The notes beneath the pieces are model-generated. The model did not search any database. It worked only from the letters and a program-made list of their open reading frames with translations, and was not told the origin of the DNA. Of a stretch of 64,000 nt of DNA, positions 58,811-64,000 are shown one piece after another. Numbering within the stretch: position 1 is the first letter of the stretch; each line of letters starts with the position of its first letter. Location of the stretch: assembly GCF_029168945.1 (NCBI RefSeq), contig NC_083603.1, forward strand, positions 33,329,396-33,393,395. Direction: 5' to 3'. This stretch comes from Cannabis sativa. Its lineage: Eukaryota; Streptophyta; Magnoliopsida; Rosales; Cannabaceae. The position numbers were made by a program, and so were the translations under genes.

Positions 58811-60965
58811 CTAATTAGCAACCAACGTTATAAGATGTTATCAATGACAACTTGTTAGTTTTAAGAGCATTTCTTATAAATGTGGTATGTAAATATTTTT
58901 TATCACTTGTTTATATAGTTAAACTCCAATGTAGTGTATAATGTTGGCTAAATTGTGCACACAGTAAAAGTTGTATTACATTAGACATAAAATATAATAT
59001 GAACACCATAATAAATATTATATTTTTATTTATTCTTTTAGCACTTATTAATACAATTAGTTGTTTTTGTATTTTATTTATGTTAATTAAAAATTTAAAA
59101 TTTTTGTTAACTTTTATGGTTAATATTACATTTGAGCACAAATTTTATGGCATGAATAATTTCTAGAATCTAAATCGAATTTCACGTATTAAGCTACTAA
59201 ACTGGGAAGAGTTTGTTCAGAAAGTCATTCGATCCAACTATCGGACATCCAATTTTAATTGGATCATTGCATGTAAATTTTTAAAATCTAATTAAATCGG
59301 ATCGATTGTTGAATGAGACGTTTGGTCCAATAGATAATTGACCAAATCGATCCAATTCTCATCAAGTTGTCTTCTAATTATAATTATATATATTTTTAAA
59401 ATATTTTTATTAATTTTATTCTTAAGGTTATATGTGTTTATAAATAAATTGATATCTTCATTTATATATATGTGCATATACTAAGGCGTATATGAATTAT
59501 AATAGCATTATGTAAGTTGGATTGGATTTTTGAATTATATTGTTATATGTTGATTATGTGACCATGAAAATTGTGTTGGACTAATATTTATTATACATGT
59601 TAGATGTGTATTTTATTACTAATTATGAAAAATAAATTTTAAATTGTGTTATTTTATCTTTTCTCTTAGGGAAAATTAGCCTCAATAATAGTTAAAAATA
59701 TAATTCAATAGACAATCGGTTAATGCATCCAATAGTTAGAACAGATTAAATCCAACACATTCATTGATTCGGTTGACAAAATTTGAAATCCAATAAATAA
59801 TTGGAATAGATAGATTGAGTCTAAATCTATTTGATTTGATCCAATAAACACCTCAATAAAAAAAAAGTATCATCAGCAAACTATTTACATTAGCGTGAAA
59901 ATTTTGAACACCACAAATTAATCACAAACTAATTAATAGTCTCACATAATAATTTCCTCCCTTATCTCAAAATAATAATAATTCCCTCTAATATGTTGAA
60001 TAAATTGGTTTTTTTCTCTCTATGATGATATGATTTGGTTGCAATAGTAGCTTTGCCAAAACTTTAAAATTGTACATTTTGGTAGATACTTTTTAATGAT
60101 ATTTTATTTTCTTTAAAAAATAATTAAAGGAATATATGGGTCAGTGACTCAACATATATGGGATCTACTATATATATTATATATAGATATATGAGGAATA
60201 AATGTCATCGTCATATATATAAGTTATGAACCAAATCATTTCTCTTTCGTGTTTTTTAGTGGTTAAACCTTACTCGAACTTCCAAAGGCAGTACATACAT
60301 TGCTTCAATTCATCAATTTTGTTGGTCTCTGAGGAAGAACAAGACAACATCGTCTCTTTCCTTCTTTCATATTTTTGAGTGGTTAAAATCTTACTCGAAC
60401 AGTCAAACTTCCAAAAAGGCAGTACATACATTGCTTCAAGTTGTCGACTTTGTTGATCTCCAAGGAAGAACAAGACGACATCATCTCTTCCCTCTGTTCT
60501 TCTACCATCAATTTTTGTATAATCTCCAACACCATAGAATGAATTCCATAACAATATGAAACATTGGTGTTGAAGCAATTTTTCATAATTATAATTCTGA
60601 CAATAAAAATTATAACTCGATAGCAAATAGATGCATAATATTCATGGTATACTTATATATACAGGTATATGTTGGTACTCTATGTACTCACTGATCGAAA
60701 ATCTTTATCTTTAGAGTTGGAATTTGAAATTTGTTAATTTCTTAGATGTTATAATAAAAATGAGACATAATTTTATAATTTTAAAGTAATGCAATGATTT
60801 AAAAAGCCGCCATTAGTTTTATAGTATTAGAATGTATCATTTCAATTCTTTTTCTTTTTTTTTTAATGAATATATTGTTTTACTTTAAAAAAATCTGTTG
60901 AGAAGTTAACGGTATATGCTAAATCTAACTATTTCAAAACTAAAAAAGATTATGTTAAAATACAA
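58811..60965. other. Foreign AT-rich block inside the LINE endonuclease
   Basis: The LINE reading (LTDFVVL at 60973, then MFDCYIAFGNEPR near 58790) breaks around this block. It is AT-rich. The motif ATTGGATC and its complement GATCCAAT recur around 59258-59350 and 59830-59850. A 120-bp tandem duplication lies at 60260-60500. I recognise no transposase and could not define ends. Confidence 0.5.
60260..60500. repeat. Tandem duplication, two 120-bp units
   Basis: Units 60260-60379 and 60380-60499 share TGGTTAAA, TTACTCGAAC, GCAGTACATACATTGCTTCA and AGGAAGAACAAGAC. On the minus strand both can be read as similar peptides (NKIDELKQCMYCL and NKVDNLKQCMYCL) within a 118-residue frame (60626-60270), but no protein family is recognised. 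Confidence 0.85.
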
Positions 60966-61379
60966 CAATCTGCTAAAGCACAACAAAATCTGTTAAATAT
61001 GCATTTATATAGTAGGTAAGATTTAAAAGAGTTACACCTACATCATCTTTCCATAATAACATCAAAACACCTCCCAAACTTATTCTAGGGACTTCAAGTC
61101 CATTATTGAAATATAAAACATGACAAAAAAGGGAAATATCATTAGGATCTAACTTATTTTCCATTAAGAAAAGAACACGTGGGGATTGCTCTTTGACGAG
61201 CAAACAGAGATGACGAAATGTGCTTGGATTCTCCAGTCCACACGCATTTCAGCTAATGATTTTCATGGCTGAGGACAGGGCTGAAATCCATCCACCACTG
61301 CATTGTCAAAGTCACTAGAAGAATCCATAGGTGTTGCAGAAACATTCTAGTTTTTCTCGTCATCTACTGATAAAGTAGA

Positions 61380-62886
61380 AGTGATCTCTGGTTGTTGAGT
61401 ACCTCTGCATCTTTTAAGTGTATCTCTGAGTGAAATTCCATCAGATTTTCTTTTGAAATTACGATTTGGAGATTTATTTTCCTTCCCTTGCTATCCTTTT
61501 CGAGTAGAGGTATAATTGATGAAGAGTTAATTATGGTAGAGTGTGACATATTCAAATTTTCTTTTGTTGCATCATAACCAAATGAGGATAAAAAGGATAT
61601 GTGGAAATTATGTTAGAGCATGTTACAAGTCTTGAGATAGGCATGTAAATCCCTATTAAGTCTAAAATAGTAGCATCCTCATTGTTCTTATCATTCTCAC
61701 CAACAAGTTCAGCCTGTGGTTTGTTAATCTTTGGAGAATGATTGATCTTGTCATAGATTGGAAGACTTGTAAAGGTTGTTGGAGTAAAATTAACTGTTGA
61801 GAATTGTGGTGTTCATGATCCATTGTTTACAAATGTCACTGGATCATTTAAACCTTTACCTCCTTGGTTTGATGGAGTATCACCCATGTTAGTTACTGAA
61901 TTTCTTCCTTGGTGTTGTCTCAAAACCATTTGTCTTTCTTGTAAACCAGATGCAATGAAGGATGGATCAACAACTTGATGTTGGTGAAAAGACTCTCCTT
62001 GAAATAATTTCCTTGGTTGAGGCTAACTTCGGGTGCTTAAAGATGGGACTGTCGAAATCACAGAAGTTTTTGCTAAACGACTGAGCAAAGGCCAAGCGTT
62101 TCCTTTTGCAAAATTTGTCCTGTATCTGTCGTAACCAGATGTAGGGAGAGCTTATCCCTTGATGGTAGGCCTATATTCAAGTTCCGGTTTCTCACCATTA
62201 TAAAATTTCTTAAGGAAAACCACACATTTGTTAAAAGGATGGCCAAGTTTACCACAATCTGTGCAATATTCAGGCAGTCTCTTTTATAGTAAAATTTAAC
62301 CCAAAACTTATCCCTTGCTTTTGATAATGTGATCATTTGTCCCCTAAGTAAAGGCTTGGTAACATCGATTTTAACCCAAATACACAAGAAAGGACCCCAA
62401 CCTTCAGACAAAGAGTCTTCAAAGACTTCTATAAATTCACCTATTATATTACCAAGTGCCTCAACCAATTGGGCCATTTTACTCATGAATGGAAATCAAT
62501 ATATTTGAACCCAGAAAGGTGAATATATAAGGTTTGAAGGGGTGACATTCTAACGAACAATTGGTGTGTAAAGTAAAATGTGGTGATTTTAAAAATGGAG
62601 AGGTTCTCGTAGCAGGAACGTTGCTTATCACCCTAGCATCCAATGTGAGTGTGAACATGTCTTCATCTTTAGAGATTTTGATAGGAAATCTTCCATTCCA
62701 ATGCTTTGCCATTTGCCTTTGCAAGGTAGTAAGCCAAACCTTCTTAGTGGTAAGAATTTGTGTATACAGTACACAATCCAGTGCATATTCGTAATCAACA
62801 TCCTCTCCATTGTCAAACTCAAAAATTGATTCCTCTTCCTCAGTGAGAGTCATTTTAGCCTTCATTTTATCATTAATAAGATCCAT
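61380..62886 (-). pseudogene. LINE ORF1 (DUF4283 and zinc knuckle), broken
   Basis: From ATG 62886 the frame gives a DUF4283-type RNA-binding region (LTEEEESIFEFDNGEDVDYE, later RQMAKHWNGRFPI). It shifts frame near 62480, then continues MAQLVEALGNIIGEFIEVFE and FWVKFYYKR. A second shift exposes a zinc knuckle, CTDCGKLGHPFNKC, at about 62225-62265. The tail to about 61380 is polar. ORF1 proteins bind LINE RNA and accompany it to the nucleus. Two frameshifts disable this copy. Confidence 0.8.
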
Positions 62887-63060
62887 TGTAGAGATTAAAA
62901 TTATTCATAATTTGAAAACAATGGAGGTTATGAATAAAGGGAGCAGTTGCAACAGGAGGATTGAAGAAATGAAAGAGATGAAACTGGCAAAACCAGAAGA
63001 CAACTGAAGGAAACAGTTAAAAACCATAAGAGGATTATAAACTGCCACAGAGCAAAATAT

Positions 63061-63418
63061 GGCAGACGCTCGAGTTTGTTTCAAATATTGTGACGGTTGA
63101 GCACCTTAATATTAAAAATAAATAAACTTATAATAATTTTAAAAAAACCACTAAAAAGATTTTTTTTTCAAAAATTCTCTTTTTAATATTATTTTATGTA
63201 ATTTCAATAGTTATTTTAATTTTATTAAAAAAAATTACGTATAATTTTTTAATAAAATTTCATACAATTTTTTTGTCATAATATTTAATATATAATTTTT
63301 TTTATTTAAAAGGTATATTTTTGTAAGAATTTGATAATGAAGTAATTTTTTTTTAAAAAAATTATTATAAATTAAAGATATATCTTATATAAAGTAAAAA
63401 TTATAGAAATGGGGTGCA
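63061..63418. other. AT-rich spacer
   Basis: It is very AT-rich with no ORF or repeat boundary that I can support. Confidence 0.5.
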
Positions 63419-64000
63419 TGTAACGCCCTAACAATTAGGCATGCTACGACAACCGATATGAAACCTTAATCCCACTAATCCGGGATTACTAGAAAGATAA
63501 GCACGCGTAAGTATAAACTTTATTAACAACGGAATGAAAATGTAACTTGTAATAATAGTTTTTTAAAACTTTACAATGAACCAAAAGATACAAGTTTCGG
63601 GATCCCATAAATATTTTTACAAAATATTACAAGTTTACTTCATGTGCCGACCTAAGCGGCAAATAAAAAATTTCAAAAAAAAAAAAATATATAATCATTG
63701 GTAGACCCCAATTAACTTGGTCTAGTGTGGCCTGAACATGTACAAGCACTGCCAAGCTCTCGTACTCATAGCTGATCACAGACTGATTTACCATTTCCTG
63801 CACAATACTGTACCCGTGAGCCAAGCTCAGCAAGACAGTAAAGATATCAATAATTACAAATAACATACCACATATATAATAATGCCAATTTACTTATTGT
63901 CTATTTAATATAGACATGCGTGTTATGCTCACATATCCATTTACGTCTATGTGGCATAGACCCACGTGTTACGCTCACACGTCTAAATACAATAAGGCCT
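63419..64000 (+). repeat. Possible LTR element start, running off the window
   Basis: TGTAACGCCCTAACAATTAG at 63419 resembles the TGTAAC(A/G)CCC starts common in plant gypsy LTRs. The sequence is GC-richer than its flank. The window ends before any partner or coding region, so the call is tentative. Confidence 0.35.
63911..64000. repeat. Two imperfect direct repeats of about 46 bp
   Basis: ATAGACATGCGTGTTATGCT at 63911 and ATAGACCCACGTGTTACGCT at 63957 begin similar units with CTCACA following in both. A CACGTG-core E-box-like site is present in the second unit. Confidence 0.6.

Larger units (their letters stand above)
54960..61266 (-). pseudogene. LINE ORF2 (endonuclease, reverse transcriptase, RNase H), broken
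   Basis: ORF2 begins at ATG 61266 as MKIIS, then a TGA where Trp is expected, then NACGLENPSTFRHLCLL and VLFLMENKLD (endonuclease Glu). The endonuclease resumes at about 58800 and ends with KRLDWCFINDLW and SLDHRVIVF. Reverse transcriptase shows MSPNRIPGSDGM (about 57690), IKLDMSKDFDRVEWAYLW (57300) and the catalytic FADD at about 56975. A zinc-RVT-like region and RNase H (MKLNIDAALNSTLK, 55370) follow, reaching about 54960. Many stops and frameshifts and the 2.1-kb block make it inactive. The enzyme family nicks DNA and primes reverse transcription there. Confidence 0.85.
54838..63060 (-). mobile_element. L1-type LINE, degraded and split
   Basis: On the minus strand, ORF1 (from 62886), ORF2 (from 61266) and a 3' poly(A)-like tail (T-rich run at about 54831-54858) are in L1 order. 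The 5' boundary near 63060 is approximate and no target duplication was identified. A foreign block at about 58811-60965 separates the two halves of the endonuclease. The tail end lies about 80-105 bp upstream of the PPR start codon. Confidence 0.8.

Overview
The window looks like nuclear DNA of a flowering plant, most likely a eudicot. It is AT-rich and packed with nested plant transposons, and it has spliceosomal introns and a two-gene block that I recall lying together in Arabidopsis. The species cannot be fixed from sequence alone; a Rosales-type genome such as Cannabaceae is only a guess.

Positions 1-6169 are repeat-rich. They hold the 3' end of a decayed Ty1/copia element (1-1749) and a non-autonomous Helitron (2383-4214) carrying a broken RPA1-like gene fragment, followed by AT-rich DNA.

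Positions about 6170-43595 are, in my reading, one old Mutator-like element (MULE) swollen to about 37 kb by later insertions. Its termini are inverted repeats. It carries two convergent genes: a DUF1985 plus Ulp1-type cysteine protease gene on the plus strand (9296-24020), and a MuDR-type transposase with PB1-like, MULE and SWIM domains on the minus strand (41629-24003). Both are broken. It also carries a small uncharacterised 107-residue CXXC protein gene with its own TATA box (42398-42721). Both subterminal regions hold dense arrays of TGTCGA/ATCGAT-type motifs. Inserted into the MULE are a solo LTR containing a SINE (6198-8060), a CACTA element with its own Ulp1 domain (10151-14444), an LTR with a further copia copy inside it (14951-22585), a copia copy with one LTR almost deleted (25746-31531), and a young 9.5-kb SIRE-type copia (31605-41129) with near-identical LTRs and an intact third ORF. 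Five-base target duplications are exact for three of these LTR insertions and differ by one base for a fourth.

Positions 43677-44569 hold a MULE-type MITE with an exact 9-bp target duplication. It is followed by an RNase H gene fragment and a possible Helitron 3' end.

Positions 46835-54753 are the only clearly functional host genes. They are an intronless DNA topoisomerase VI subunit A gene (plus strand) and a 12-exon P-class PPR gene (minus strand), tail to tail and 452 bp apart. The splice model of the PPR gene gives an unbroken 842-residue protein.

Positions about 54838-63060 hold a decayed L1-type LINE on the minus strand. Its poly(A) end lies about 100 bp upstream of the PPR start codon, and a 2.1-kb foreign block splits it. 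The window ends in what may be another LTR element (from 63419).
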